NCBI GenBank assembly: GCA_048497495.1
Contig: JAFHCF010000066.1
Span: 1 to 10,634 of the forward strand
Direction of reading: 5' to 3'
Length of the DNA stretch: 10,634 bases
Source: JAFHCF01 sp048497495
GTDB lineage: Bacteria > Pseudomonadota > Alphaproteobacteria > Rhizobiales > Ancalomicrobiaceae
This document shows positions 1 through 7,528 of the stretch, piece after piece; the first letter of the stretch is position 1; every line of letters begins with the position of its first letter. A program made the translations under genes and the position numbers. The notes under the pieces were generated by a model, which was given only the letters and a program-made list of their open reading frames with translations, was not told where the DNA came from and ran no database searches.

Positions 1-1
1 C

Positions 2-1666
2 GCCGGCCTCGCCGGCGTCGTCGCGGCGGCGGGCGCCCTCGCCTTGCCCGTCGAACCCGCCGGCACCGATCCGGCCGACACCCTCGCGGGGATCGCCGAG
101 GGATCCACCGAGGCGCGTCGGGCGACGGCGGCGGCGCTCGAGCAGGCGAGCCGGCTCCGCGACGAGATCGACACGCTGCGCCTCGGTCTCGACCGTCTCG
201 ACGCCGATCGCGAGATCCGCCGCGCCGCCCGCCGCGACGACGAGGCGGCCCATGCGGGCGGGCGCGCGGAAATCGCCGCCGCGATCGAAAGCCTCACCAC
301 GGCACGGGACCGTCTCGCCGGGCTCGACGCCCGCGTCGGTCCCCTGCTCGACGGGCTGGGGATCGGTCTGGACGATCTCGACCGCGACGGCGAGGCGCTG
401 GTCGCCCGCATCGGGCACGGTGTCGCCGAACGTCGCGGCCGTCTCGAAGCGGAGGCGCGGGCGGCGGAAGAGGAGAAGGATCTCGAACGCCGCCGCCACG
501 GTCTGGCGGAAGTGTTGCGCAAGGCCGGCGAGGATCTGACCGCCACGGCCGCGACGCTCGAGGCGCGCCGCGAGGCCGTCGCGCGCCTCACGGCGGAGCG
601 CGCCGGCCTCATCGGCGGCATCGCCACCGCCGCCCATCGCGGCGGCGTCGAGATCGAGCGTGGCGCCGCCGTCGCGGCCCTCGAGGCCGCGAAACACGCG
701 CTGGATACGGCCCGCTCCGCCCACGAGGCGGCGATCACCCTTCAACGGGAGCGCCACGCCGCGCTGATCGAGGCGCAGGAGGCGGTTCGTGCCCACGACC
801 TCGCCCGCGACCGAGCCCTCGCGGCGGCCGAACTCGACGCGGCAGAAGTCGCCGAGTTGCTCGCCGTGGCCGAGGATGAGGTGTCGCGGCTGCGCGAGGA
901 GATCGCCGCCCTCGACGGGCGCCTCGCCCGCGCCCATGCCGCGACCACGGAGCGCCGGCGCGATCTCGAGGCGGCGCTCGCCGACGGCCGGCCGGAGAAG
1001 GAACCGGCCGCGTTGGAGGCGGAGATCGCGGCGACCCGGGCCGAGGGCGAGGCGCTCAATCGCGAGATCGGCGCCCTCGACCAGACGCTCGCCGCCGATG
1101 CCGCGGCGCGGATGGTGGCCGAGGGTCTCGAACGCGAGATCGCGGCGGCGAGGGCGCGGCGCGACGTGCTCGTCGCCGTCGACGAGGCGATCGGTTCGCG
1201 CGACGGCGCCAAATTCCGCCAGTTCGTGCAAGGGATCACCCTCGACCGGTTGACCGACCTCGCCAACCATCATCTCGCCAGCCTCAATCCGCGCTATCGG
1301 CTGAGGCGCGCCGACGGGCTCGGGCTGACCATCGTCGACCGCGACATGGGCGACGAGATCCGCTCGACCCGCTCGCTGTCGGGCGGCGAGCGCTTCCTCG
1401 CCTCGCTGGCGCTCGCCCTGGCGCTCTCCGGGCTCGAGGGGCGGCGCACCTTCGTCGACACGCTGTTCATCGACGAGGGTTTCGGCTCGCTCGACGCCGC
1501 CACCCTCGACGTCGCCATCGATGCGTTGGAAGGCCTTCAGAGCGAGGGCCGCAAGGTCGGGGTGATCAGCCACGTCGCCGCCATGCACGACCGCATCCCG
1601 GTGCAGATCCAGGTTGAGAAGGCCGGCGCCGGGCGGTCGCGGGTCCGGGTGACGAGCGGCAGATGA
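2..1666 (+). CDS. sbcC: Exonuclease SbcC, C-terminal half (5' end outside window)
   Basis: This is the C-terminal 554 residues of SbcC, the SMC/Rad50-like ATPase that with nuclease SbcD cleaves DNA hairpins and double-strand ends. The frame is open to the window edge, so the true start lies upstream; the TTG at 44 is not a credible start. The first two thirds is a heptad-like, Ala/Glu/Arg-rich coiled coil. The ATPase C-lobe follows: signature motif LSGGE at 1376-1390, Walker B TLFIDEG with the D-loop SLD from 1460 to about 1492, and the H-loop ISHV near 1565-1576. The ending (ISHVAAMHDRIPVQIQVEK) closely matches the E. coli SbcC ending as I recall it. No cysteine occurs in the visible part, so any CxxC zinc hook must lie upstream or be missing. 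Walker A and sbcD are outside the window. The stop is 6 bases from the stop of the convergent beta-lactamase. Identity is firm; only length and start are unknown. Confidence 0.93.
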   Translation, partial: AGLAGVVAAAGALALPVEPAGTDPADTLAGIAEGSTEARRATAAALEQASRLRDEIDTLRLGLDRLDADREIRRAARRDDEAAHAGGRAEIAAAIESLTTARDRLAGLDARVGPLLDGLGIGLDDLDRDGEALVARIGHGVAERRGRLEAEARAAEEEKDLERRRHGLAEVLRKAGEDLTATAATLEARREAVARLTAERAGLIGGIATAAHRGGVEIERGAAVAALEAAKHALDTARSAHEAAITLQRERHAALIEAQEAVRAHDLARDRALAAAELDAAEVAELLAVAEDEVSRLREEIAALDGRLARAHAATTERRRDLEAALADGRPEKEPAALEAEIAATRAEGEALNREIGALDQTLAADAAARMVAEGLEREIAAARARRDVLVAVDEAIGSRDGAKFRQFVQGITLDRLTDLANHHLASLNPRYRLRRADGLGLTIVDRDMGDEIRSTRSLSGGERFLASLALALALSGLEGRRTFVDTLFIDEGFGSLDAATLDVAIDALEGLQSEGRKVGVISHVAAMHDRIPVQIQVEKAGAGRSRVRVTSGR

Positions 1667-1672
1667 GCCGGA

Positions 1673-2554
1673 TCAGCGAAGCGCGCGGGCGAGTTCGGCG
1701 CCGAGTTCGGCGATGACGGCATTGCGCTCGGCCAGGGTCGCCCTGGTCTCGGCGATGTAGATCGCCACGGTCAGCGGCTTGCGGTTCGGCGGCCAGATCA
1801 CCGCGACGATGCCGCGCGCGCCGTTGCCGCCGGCCCCGGTCTTGTCGGCGATCTTCCAGGTCTTCGGCAGCCCCGCGCGCAGCAGCGCGTCGCCGACGCG
1901 ATCGGCGAGGAGCCAGCCGGTCAGGGTCTCGCGCGCCGAAGCCGACAACGCCTTGCCGAGGACGATCTCGTGCAGCGAGCGGGCGGCGGCGGCCGGCGTC
2001 GTGGTGTCGCGCGGATCCCCCGGCGTCGCCTCGTTCAGCGTGGTCTCCCAGCGATCGAGGCGGGTGACGTCGTCGCCGATCGAGCGCAGGAAGAGGTTGA
2101 GGCCCTCGGGGCCGCCGATCGCCTTCAGGAGCAGGTTGGCGGCGGTGTTGTCGGACAGCGTGATCGCCGCTTCCGCGATTTCGGCGAGCGTCATGCCGGG
2201 AGAACCGAGGCGCTTCTCGGTGAACGGCGAATAGGTGACGAGGTCGGCGGCGTCGAGGACCACCCGGCGGGCGAGATCCTCCTCGCCACGATCGACGCGG
2301 GCGAGGAGCGCCGCGCCGGCGAGGGCCTTGAAGGTCGAGGTCAGGGCGAAGCGCTCGGCGGCCCGGTGGTTCCAGGCGCGACCGGTCTCGTCGTCGACGA
2401 CCGCCATGCCGATGCGGGCGCCGAGGCGGGTCTCGGCGGCGATCACGGCCTGTTCGAGCGGATCGGTCGGGACCGCGCCGCGCGCCGTGCCGACGACGCC
2501 GAGCGTCGCCATCGAGGCCGCCGTCCACAGAACCCTACGCCGATCGATCCACAT
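1673..2554 (-). CDS. bla: Class A beta-lactamase with Tat-like leader
   Basis: This is a 293-residue serine beta-lactamase that hydrolyses beta-lactams in the periplasm. All class A motifs are visible: S73-T-F-K76 (Ambler 70-73), Y108 in YSPFTEK (Tyr105), S134-D-N136 (130-132), E170 and N174 in the omega loop WETTLNEA (Glu166, Asn170), K238-T-G240 (234-236) and R247 (probably Arg244). Ambler position 69 is Thr, so the Cys69 of class A carbapenemases is absent; the spectrum cannot be predicted. The leader has RRR at residues 5-7, then a hydrophobic stretch and an ARGA cleavage-like site, which suggests Tat export. ATG 2554 is chosen over upstream in-frame starts because it gives this leader and has AAGAGG 8 bases before it. 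The gene lies directly behind PBP1A on the same strand and converges on sbcC. Base composition matches its neighbours, and no divergent ampR-like regulator is present, so it looks like a resident chromosomal gene. Subfamily is unassigned. Confidence 0.95.
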   Translation of the reverse strand: MWIDRRRVLWTAASMATLGVVGTARGAVPTDPLEQAVIAAETRLGARIGMAVVDDETGRAWNHRAAERFALTSTFKALAGAALLARVDRGEEDLARRVVLDAADLVTYSPFTEKRLGSPGMTLAEIAEAAITLSDNTAANLLLKAIGGPEGLNLFLRSIGDDVTRLDRWETTLNEATPGDPRDTTTPAAAARSLHEIVLGKALSASARETLTGWLLADRVGDALLRAGLPKTWKIADKTGAGGNGARGIVAVIWPPNRKPLTVAIYIAETRATLAERNAVIAELGAELARALR

Positions 2555-2562
2555 CCCGTCCG

Positions 2563-2568
2563 CCTCTT
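2563..2568 (-). promoter_or_regulatory. Ribosome binding site of bla
   Basis: On the minus strand this reads AAGAGG, 8 bases before the ATG at 2554. It decides the start of the beta-lactamase against the longer in-frame extension up to 2797, which would overlap the PBP1A gene. Confidence 0.6.
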
Positions 2569-2696
2569 CGCGACGCACCCCGAAGTGGGGCGCGGGGGGA
2601 TCGATAGGTGGACATGATCGCGTTTTCGAGGCCGGATTTCGGCGTTCTCGTGGCTCGGATGGCGAGGTGATGACGGGAGGCCGAGCGGGACGCCCC

Positions 2697-2717
2697 CGGG
2701 GCGGTTTCGACGCCCCG
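2697..2717 (-). terminator. Hairpin directly behind the PBP1A stop codon
   Basis: A perfect 7-bp inverted repeat, CGGGGCG / CGCCCCG, with a 7-base loop starts 3 bases after the PBP1A stop on the minus strand. It is very GC-rich and well placed to end or attenuate the PBP1A transcript before bla. There is no T-tract after it, so it may only stabilise the 3' end or slow readthrough. The rest of the 166-base gap to bla holds a possible weak promoter (TCGAAA, 17 bases, TATCGA on the minus strand) and a small CCCC/GGGG hairpin at 2578-2590, neither strong enough to list alone. Confidence 0.4.
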
Positions 2718-2720
2718 CGA

Positions 2721-5192
2721 TCAGTACAGACCGCCCTGTTGGAGGCCGCGTTCCTGTTCGGGCGTGACCTTGCGGGCCTTGCTGAACTCCTCGGCATCGT
2801 AGCCGATCACCGAATAGGTGTCGGGCGGGGCGGTGCCGGGCTTGAAGGCTTCCATGATGGTGCCGCCGTCGCCGGGCGAGGCCTTCATGCCGGTGACGCG
2901 GTTGACGGCGATCAGGCGAATGCCGGGCGGCACGCGGAACGGCACGGCGGGCGTGTCCTTCAGCGCGTCGGCGAAGAAGTCGCGCACCACCGGGGCGGCG
3001 GTGTGGCCGCCGGAATTGCCGCGACCGAGGTCGCGCGGCTTGTCGTAGCCGATGTAGACGCCGGTGACGAGATCGGGGGTGAAGCCGACGAACCACACGT
3101 CCTTCTGGTCGTTGGTGGTGCCGGTCTTGCCGGCGATCGGCCGCTTGAGGTCCGACAGGATGGTGGCGGTGCCGCGCAGGACCACGCCTTCCATGATCGA
3201 GGTGATCTGGTAGGCGGTCATCGGATCGAGCACCTGTTCGCGCTCGTCGATCAGGCGCGGCTCGTCCTGGTGATCCCACTTGGCGGCGTCGCAGCCCTCG
3301 CAGACGCGCTTGTCGTGCTTGAAGACGGTCTTGCCGCGGCGGTCCTGGATACGGTCGATGAAGGAGGCCGTCACCTTGCGGCCGCCGTTGGCGATGGTCG
3401 CGTAGGCCGAGGTGAGGCGCAGCACCGTGGTCTCGCCGGCCCCCAGCGCCATCGGCAGATAGGCGCCGAGTTCGTCATAGATGCCGAAACGCTTGGCGTA
3501 TTCGACGACGAGCGGCATGCCCATGTCCTTGGCGAGGCGCACCGTCATGGTGTTGCGCGACTGCTCGATGCCCATCCGCAGGGTCGAGGGACCGTAGAAC
3601 TTGTTGGAATAGTTCTCCGGCCGCCAGATCGGTTGGCCCGGGCCGGGCTGGATCTCGATCGGTCCGTCGAGCACCAGCGACGACGGCGTGTAGCCGTTGT
3701 CGAGGGCGGCGGCGTAGACGAAGGGCTTGAACGAGGACCCGGGCTGGCGCCAGGCCTGGGTGGCCCGGTTGAACTCGCTCTCGGCGAAGGAGAAGCCACC
3801 GGTCACCGCCAGAACGCGGCCGGTGTGGGGATCCATCGCCACCAGCGCGCCGCCGATGTCGGGCATTTGACGCAGCTTCCAGATCGGCCGATCGCCGACC
3901 CCGTCGCCGACCTTCTCGACATAGACGACGTCGCCGGGCATCAGCACGGCGGCGGCGCCGCGGCCGATCGCGGCGCGCTTGGTGCCTTCGGCCCAACGGG
4001 TCGCCCATTTCATCTGATCGAACGGAATGACGCCGCGCTCGCGCTCGGTCGAAACCCCGCCGGTGATCAGCTTCGACGGCTGCAGGCCGATCTGCGCCTC
4101 CTGGTCGGCCACCGACAGGACCACCGCGAGGCGCCATTCGGAGACGTCGGAGAGCGCCTTCTGCTCGGCGAGCGCCGGGCCCCAATCGCCGTCGAGGGCG
4201 ATCTTGCCCACCGGGCCGCGCCAGCCGTTGGTGGTGTCGAAGTGGAGCAGGCCCTTCATCAGCGCCTTGCGGGCGATGAGCTGCACCTTCGGGTCGAGCG
4301 AGGTGCGGACCGAGAGCCCGCCCTCGTAGAGGCCCTTCTCGCCGTAGCGCTCGAGCAACTGGCGGCGGACTTCCTCGGCGAAATAGTCGGCGCCGAAGAT
4401 GTGCGGGCCGGTGGTGCGCTGCACCACCTTGAGCGGCTCGGCCCTGGCCTTGTCGGCCTCTTCCGCCGTGATGAAGCCGTTGGTGGCCATCTGGCCGATG
4501 ACCCAGTTGCGCCGGCCGATCGCCGCCTCGGTGTTGCGGATCGGGTGGTAGTTGTTGGGCGCCTTGGGCAGAGCCGCGAGATAGGCGGCCTCGGCGATGG
4601 TCAGCTCGTGCACCGACTTGTCGAAATAGAGCAGCGACGCCGCGGCGACGCCATAGGCGCCGATCCCCAGATAGATCTGGTTCAGGTAGAGCTCGAGAAT
4701 CTCCTCCTTCGAATAGGCGCTCTCGATCCTGATGGCGAGGATCGCCTCCTTGATCTTGCGCTCGAAGGTCTGCTCGTTGGTGAGGAGGAAGTTCTTGGCG
4801 ACCTGCTGGGTGATGGTCGAGGCGCCCTGGGGACGACGACCGGCGATCTTGTTCTGGACCGTGACGATCGCGGCGCGGACGATGCCTTCGGGATCGACGC
4901 CGGAATGCTCGTAGAAATTCTTGTCTTCCGCCGAGAGGAAGGCGTTCTTCAGCATCTGCGGGATGGCCTGGCTCGGCAGGAACAGGCGGCGCTCGTGGGC
5001 GTATTCGGCGACGAGCTCGCCGTCGGCCGCATGCACCCGGGTCATCACCGGCGGCTCGTAGTTCTTCAAGGTGGTGTAGTCGGGGAGATCGCGCTCGACG
5101 TATTTGTAGGCGAGCCAGCCGCCGCCGGCCGCGATGAGCACCGCGACGGTCCCGATGCCGAACAGATAGCCGATGAATCGCAACAGGAACAT
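2721..5192 (-). CDS. mrcA: Penicillin-binding protein 1A, bifunctional transglycosylase/transpeptidase
   Basis: This 823-residue class A PBP polymerises lipid II into glycan strands and cross-links the peptides at the outer face of the inner membrane. A short cytoplasmic N-terminus is followed by one membrane anchor (about residues 5-28). The GT51 transglycosylase domain has catalytic E89 in SAEDKNFYEH, the RRPQGASTITQQ motif at 119-130, and E149 followed by the EILELYLNQIYLG motif at 164-176. An OB-like PBP1A linker region spans roughly 290-440. The transpeptidase has S486-S-F-K489, S545-R-N547 and K689-T-G691. Length fits the family. A CxxC (C631, C634) sits in the transpeptidase domain. 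The ATG at 5192 is preferred over an in-frame GTG at 5222 because it puts the anchor at the N-terminus; a GAGGGAAG purine run lies 11 bases upstream. The gene follows the amidase on the same strand after 311 bases. Both proteins act on peptidoglycan. Confidence 0.96.
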   Translation of the reverse strand: MFLLRFIGYLFGIGTVAVLIAAGGGWLAYKYVERDLPDYTTLKNYEPPVMTRVHAADGELVAEYAHERRLFLPSQAIPQMLKNAFLSAEDKNFYEHSGVDPEGIVRAAIVTVQNKIAGRRPQGASTITQQVAKNFLLTNEQTFERKIKEAILAIRIESAYSKEEILELYLNQIYLGIGAYGVAAASLLYFDKSVHELTIAEAAYLAALPKAPNNYHPIRNTEAAIGRRNWVIGQMATNGFITAEEADKARAEPLKVVQRTTGPHIFGADYFAEEVRRQLLERYGEKGLYEGGLSVRTSLDPKVQLIARKALMKGLLHFDTTNGWRGPVGKIALDGDWGPALAEQKALSDVSEWRLAVVLSVADQEAQIGLQPSKLITGGVSTERERGVIPFDQMKWATRWAEGTKRAAIGRGAAAVLMPGDVVYVEKVGDGVGDRPIWKLRQMPDIGGALVAMDPHTGRVLAVTGGFSFAESEFNRATQAWRQPGSSFKPFVYAAALDNGYTPSSLVLDGPIEIQPGPGQPIWRPENYSNKFYGPSTLRMGIEQSRNTMTVRLAKDMGMPLVVEYAKRFGIYDELGAYLPMALGAGETTVLRLTSAYATIANGGRKVTASFIDRIQDRRGKTVFKHDKRVCEGCDAAKWDHQDEPRLIDEREQVLDPMTAYQITSIMEGVVLRGTATILSDLKRPIAGKTGTTNDQKDVWFVGFTPDLVTGVYIGYDKPRDLGRGNSGGHTAAPVVRDFFADALKDTPAVPFRVPPGIRLIAVNRVTGMKASPGDGGTIMEAFKPGTAPPDTYSVIGYDAEEFSKARKVTPEQERGLQQGGLY

Positions 5193-5503
5193 GCCGACCG
5201 ATCTTCCCTCACGGCCCCTCACCGCCGCGCGCGACGCCGGGAGCCTTCTTCGCCTCGTCCGACCATCGCCGGCACGCTTCGTCCCAGACCCGGCCCTCGG
5301 CGCAGGAGCGATCGTCTCGGCCGGGTCGCGCCCGTCGGAGCCGTTCGTCGATCACGCCACTGTCGTCGCGCCGCCGGCGGATCGAGCCGCCGATCCTCCG
5401 CCTTCGTTCTCGCCCGCCGACGAGAACACGTGCTTCACGGCCACCGATGCGGCCGACGCGAAGCAGCGGCGAGCTTTAGGCCGCCCGCCTTTGTTTTTCA
5501 AGT
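5193..5503. other. Intergenic region between amidase and PBP1A (311 bp)
   Basis: I see no gene here. It would be the leader of the PBP1A mRNA if the promoter at 5473-5501 is real. It holds two compact inverted repeats: GTTCTCG / CGAGAAC at 5406-5427 (7 bp, 8-base loop) and CGGCGG / CCGCCG at 5375-5392 (6 bp, 6-base loop). Neither is followed by a T-tract on the minus strand. They could be a weak amidase terminator or leader structure. Confidence 0.5.
5473..5501 (-). promoter_or_regulatory. Possible PBP1A promoter, abutting the amidase stop codon
   Basis: On the minus strand, TTGAAA (5501-5496) is followed after exactly 17 bases by TAAAGC (5478-5473). The -35 element is close to the housekeeping consensus; the -10 element is weak. 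It starts 3 bases behind the amidase stop codon and lies in a locally AT-rich patch, so PBP1A could be transcribed on its own, with a leader of roughly 270 bases. Readthrough from the amidase is equally possible. Confidence 0.35.
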
Positions 5504-6898
5504 TTATGGCGAAGCTGGGGCGCGCGCCGCCCCCTCCTTCGTCGGCGCGGCGAGAACGTCGCGTCCGGCGAAGTAGCGATCGATCGCCGCGACCAGCGAC
5601 CCGGCGATGTGATCGCGCCATTCGCCCGAGGTCATCAGGGCTTCGTCCTCCTTGTTGGAGAGGAAGCCGATTTCCACCAGGGCGGAGGGAATATCGTGGG
5701 CGCGCAAGACCTTGAGACCCGCCTGACGATGCGGTTGGGTCTTCACCAGGCGACCCTGGCGGCGGTAGGCCTCGAGCAGATCGCGGGCGAAGACGTGGGA
5801 GAGCCGGCGGGTCTCGCGCAGCGTCAGGTCGGCGAGGATGTCGGCGACTTCCGGCTCCACTTCTTCCACCGCGTGGCCGGCGAGCACGTCCGATTTGTTC
5901 TCCTTGGCGGCGAGTTCCGCCGCCCGCTCGTCGGAGGCCTTCTCCGCCAGCGTGTAGATCGTCGCGCCGCGCACCGAGTGATCGTATTCGGCGTCGGCGT
6001 GGATGGAGAGAAACAGATCGGCCTTGTGGGCGCGCGCGATCCTCACCCTTTCGCCGAGCCCGAGGAAGACGTCGTCGTCGCGGGTCGTCACCACGTCGTA
6101 GCGGCCGGTCGCCTTCAGCTTGCGCGCCAGGGTCCGGGCCATCTCCAGCACCACGGTCTTCTCCGGCGTGCCGGTGGCGGGACTGACGGTGCCGGCGTCG
6201 ACGCCGCCGTGCCCGGCGTCGATCACCACCACCGGCCGATGCGCGGGCGAAGGCCGCGGCGGGATGGCCTGCCGATCGGCCTTGGGCGCCGCCACCCCCT
6301 CGGTGAGGGCGGACACCCCGCCGGTCGAGGGACCGTCGACGGCGAGATCGATCGACCCGGCGCGCGCCATCTCGTCGCGGCTGCCGGGGGTCAATTCCAG
6401 GACGAGGCGCGGCTTCGCCTTGCCCTGCGCCGGATCGAAGACGGCGCGAGTGATCGTCACCGGGCCTCGGGTGTCGAGCACCAGGCGCGAGCGGCCGGCG
6501 GCGAAGGCGCCGAAGCGCCAGGCCGAGATCAATCCGTGGTCGCCGTGGCCGGCGGTCATCGCCGGCTCGAATCGGCCGGCGGGCAGGTCGATCACCACGC
6601 GGGTCGGATCGGCGAGCCCGAAGATTCGCACCGGCGCGCCGCGCGACATCTCGAAGGTGATGACGGTTCGGCTGTCGTCGCCGCCGATCGACCACCCCGA
6701 CAGGCGAAGGACGGCGGTCTCAGAGGTGGGTGACGCCCTCCCGGGGCCGGTCTCGTCGGCGGGCGCCGCCCGGCGCGCCGCGACGGCGGTCCTGTCCGCC
6801 GGCGTCGCGGCCGCGCCATGGGAGGGGAGATGGGACCCGAGGAAGCAGGCGAGGAGCGAAACCCACACGGCGACGACGCGGCCGGCGCGCGTCGCCAC
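5504..6898 (-). CDS. amiC: Periplasmic N-acetylmuramoyl-L-alanine amidase (AMIN + Amidase_3)
   Basis: This 464-residue zinc amidase cuts the bond between N-acetylmuramic acid and the stem peptide, mainly to separate daughter cells. The chosen GTG start gives a clean signal peptide: basic n-region ATRAGR, hydrophobic core VVAVWVSLLACFL, and a cleavage-like end near SHGAAA. An AMIN domain (about 62-170) would bind septal peptidoglycan. After a Pro-rich linker the Amidase_3 domain (about 222-445) shows zinc ligands H230 (DAGHGG), E247 (PEKTVVLE) and H300 (SIHAD), and catalytic E409 (ALVEIGFLSN). A helical insertion (about 320-372) matches the autoinhibitory element of AmiB/AmiC enzymes, which LytM factors such as EnvC or NlpD relieve. 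LLAC in the signal core resembles a lipobox only loosely. Start choice: GTG 6898 has GGAGG 8 bases upstream, whereas ATG 6946 and ATG 6988 lack a well-spaced site and would lengthen the n-region. It lies upstream of PBP1A and divergent from rne. Confidence 0.94.
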   Translation of the reverse strand: MATRAGRVVAVWVSLLACFLGSHLPSHGAAATPADRTAVAARRAAPADETGPGRASPTSETAVLRLSGWSIGGDDSRTVITFEMSRGAPVRIFGLADPTRVVIDLPAGRFEPAMTAGHGDHGLISAWRFGAFAAGRSRLVLDTRGPVTITRAVFDPAQGKAKPRLVLELTPGSRDEMARAGSIDLAVDGPSTGGVSALTEGVAAPKADRQAIPPRPSPAHRPVVVIDAGHGGVDAGTVSPATGTPEKTVVLEMARTLARKLKATGRYDVVTTRDDDVFLGLGERVRIARAHKADLFLSIHADAEYDHSVRGATIYTLAEKASDERAAELAAKENKSDVLAGHAVEEVEPEVADILADLTLRETRRLSHVFARDLLEAYRRQGRLVKTQPHRQAGLKVLRAHDIPSALVEIGFLSNKEDEALMTSGEWRDHIAGSLVAAIDRYFAGRDVLAAPTKEGAARAPASP

Positions 6899-6906
6899 CC
6901 GCCGTC

Positions 6907-6911
6907 CCTCC
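6907..6911 (-). promoter_or_regulatory. Ribosome binding site deciding the GTG start of the amidase
   Basis: Minus-strand GGAGG lies 8 bases before the GTG at 6898-6896. It is the best-spaced Shine-Dalgarno site in the region and supports a start 48 or 90 bases downstream of the ATG candidates. Confidence 0.6.
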
Positions 6912-6976
6912 GTCGTCCGCGATTCTGGCCGTTTTCCGACGATCATCTCCACGTCACCGAATTCGCCTCCCCGGCG

Positions 6977-7005
6977 GTGATAGACCATGACGAGCCCGTA
7001 GTTAA
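6977..7005 (-). promoter_or_regulatory. Possible amidase promoter
   Basis: On the minus strand TTAACT (7005-7000) is spaced 17 bases from TATCAC (6982-6977), in a small AT-richer patch. The inferred start of transcription near 6970 gives a leader of about 70 bases to the GTG at 6898. If it is the true promoter, the upstream ATG at 6988 cannot be the start. Both hexamers deviate from consensus, so confidence is limited. Confidence 0.35.
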
Positions 7006-7016
7006 CTCCCCGTTGA
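7002..7016 (-). promoter_or_regulatory. CtrA-like half-site pair over the amidase -35 region
   Basis: On the plus strand this reads TTAA, 7 bases, TTGA; on the minus strand, TCAA, 7 bases, TTAA followed by C. The CtrA site of alphaproteobacteria is TTAA-N7-TTAA(C), so there is one mismatch in eight defined positions. The pair overlaps the -35 hexamer proposed for the amidase. CtrA control of a division amidase would make sense, but a single near-match can occur by chance. Confidence 0.3.
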
Positions 7017-7088
7017 CGCCGACACCATCACCGAGCCCGCGTCCGCCCGCGCCGTCACCGGCCTCGGGTCGAGATCGTCGCGTGCGGC

Positions 7089-7117
7089 TTGCATTGCGGG
7101 ACCGCGATCCGTAAGTA
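7089..7117 (+). promoter_or_regulatory. Possible rne promoter
   Basis: TTGCAT (7089-7094), 17 bases, TAAGTA (7112-7117), followed by an A-rich stretch (AAACAAGGAA). It is the best sigma-70-like pair I found on the plus strand of this gap. It predicts a transcript starting near 7123 with a leader of about 635 bases before the rne ATG. Long leaders are normal for rne, but a closer promoter cannot be excluded. Confidence 0.4.
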
Positions 7118-7528
7118 TGGAAACAAGGAATTCGTTCTCCTACCGAATCCGTCCTGGGCCGAGTGTCGCCCGGCGGACGATCCGGACAAGGCGGACGGTC
7201 TGGTCGAAGAGTCCCTCGCCCGCGACGTCGTCAGGTTCAATGTATCGAACCCGCGTCCATCAGAGCCACGGTGAAGCAATCCGTGTTGGGACCACGACGG
7301 AACGGCGCGTATCGCCTTGTCCGTCGTGCCGAAACCGGATCGCGCGCCCCCGGAATGAGGCAAGGAAGAAGCTCCTGGGTACCGCACGTCACCGACACGA
7401 GGTCTGTCGGTGAGCGCGGGGCTCTCGCACACGGGGTCCGCCCCGATGGTGCCGACGTCGATCGCCGCGTTCACGCAGCCTCGGGGGTCGGACCGCAACA
7501 CGGCCGGCGAGGCTTTCGTCTCGTCCGG

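Noticed and set aside
628..660. Small repeats of GCC/GGC triplets in sbcC and likewise in the rne tail
   Set aside because: They come from Ala/Gly/Glu-rich protein sequence and GC-biased codon use, not from tandem repeats with their own function.
2235..5576. A 1113-codon plus-strand frame covering PBP1A
   Set aside because: It lies opposite a clear PBP1A with all catalytic motifs. Its translation is Gly/Val/Asp/His-rich shadow sequence without recognisable motifs.
5609..6733. A 374-codon plus-strand frame opposite the amidase
   Set aside because: Same reason: antisense shadow of a recognised gene, with no motif of its own.
7230..7260. A tRNA T-arm-like stretch (GGTTC...GAACC)
   Set aside because: The loop does not fit the T-loop pattern in spacing, and no acceptor, D or anticodon arm can be placed around it. 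It is kept only as a leader hairpin.
7055..7501. A 148-codon minus-strand frame in the rne-amiC gap
   Set aside because: Its translation has no domain, no hydrophobic or coiled-coil pattern, and it crosses several hairpins; no ribosome site is visible at its start.
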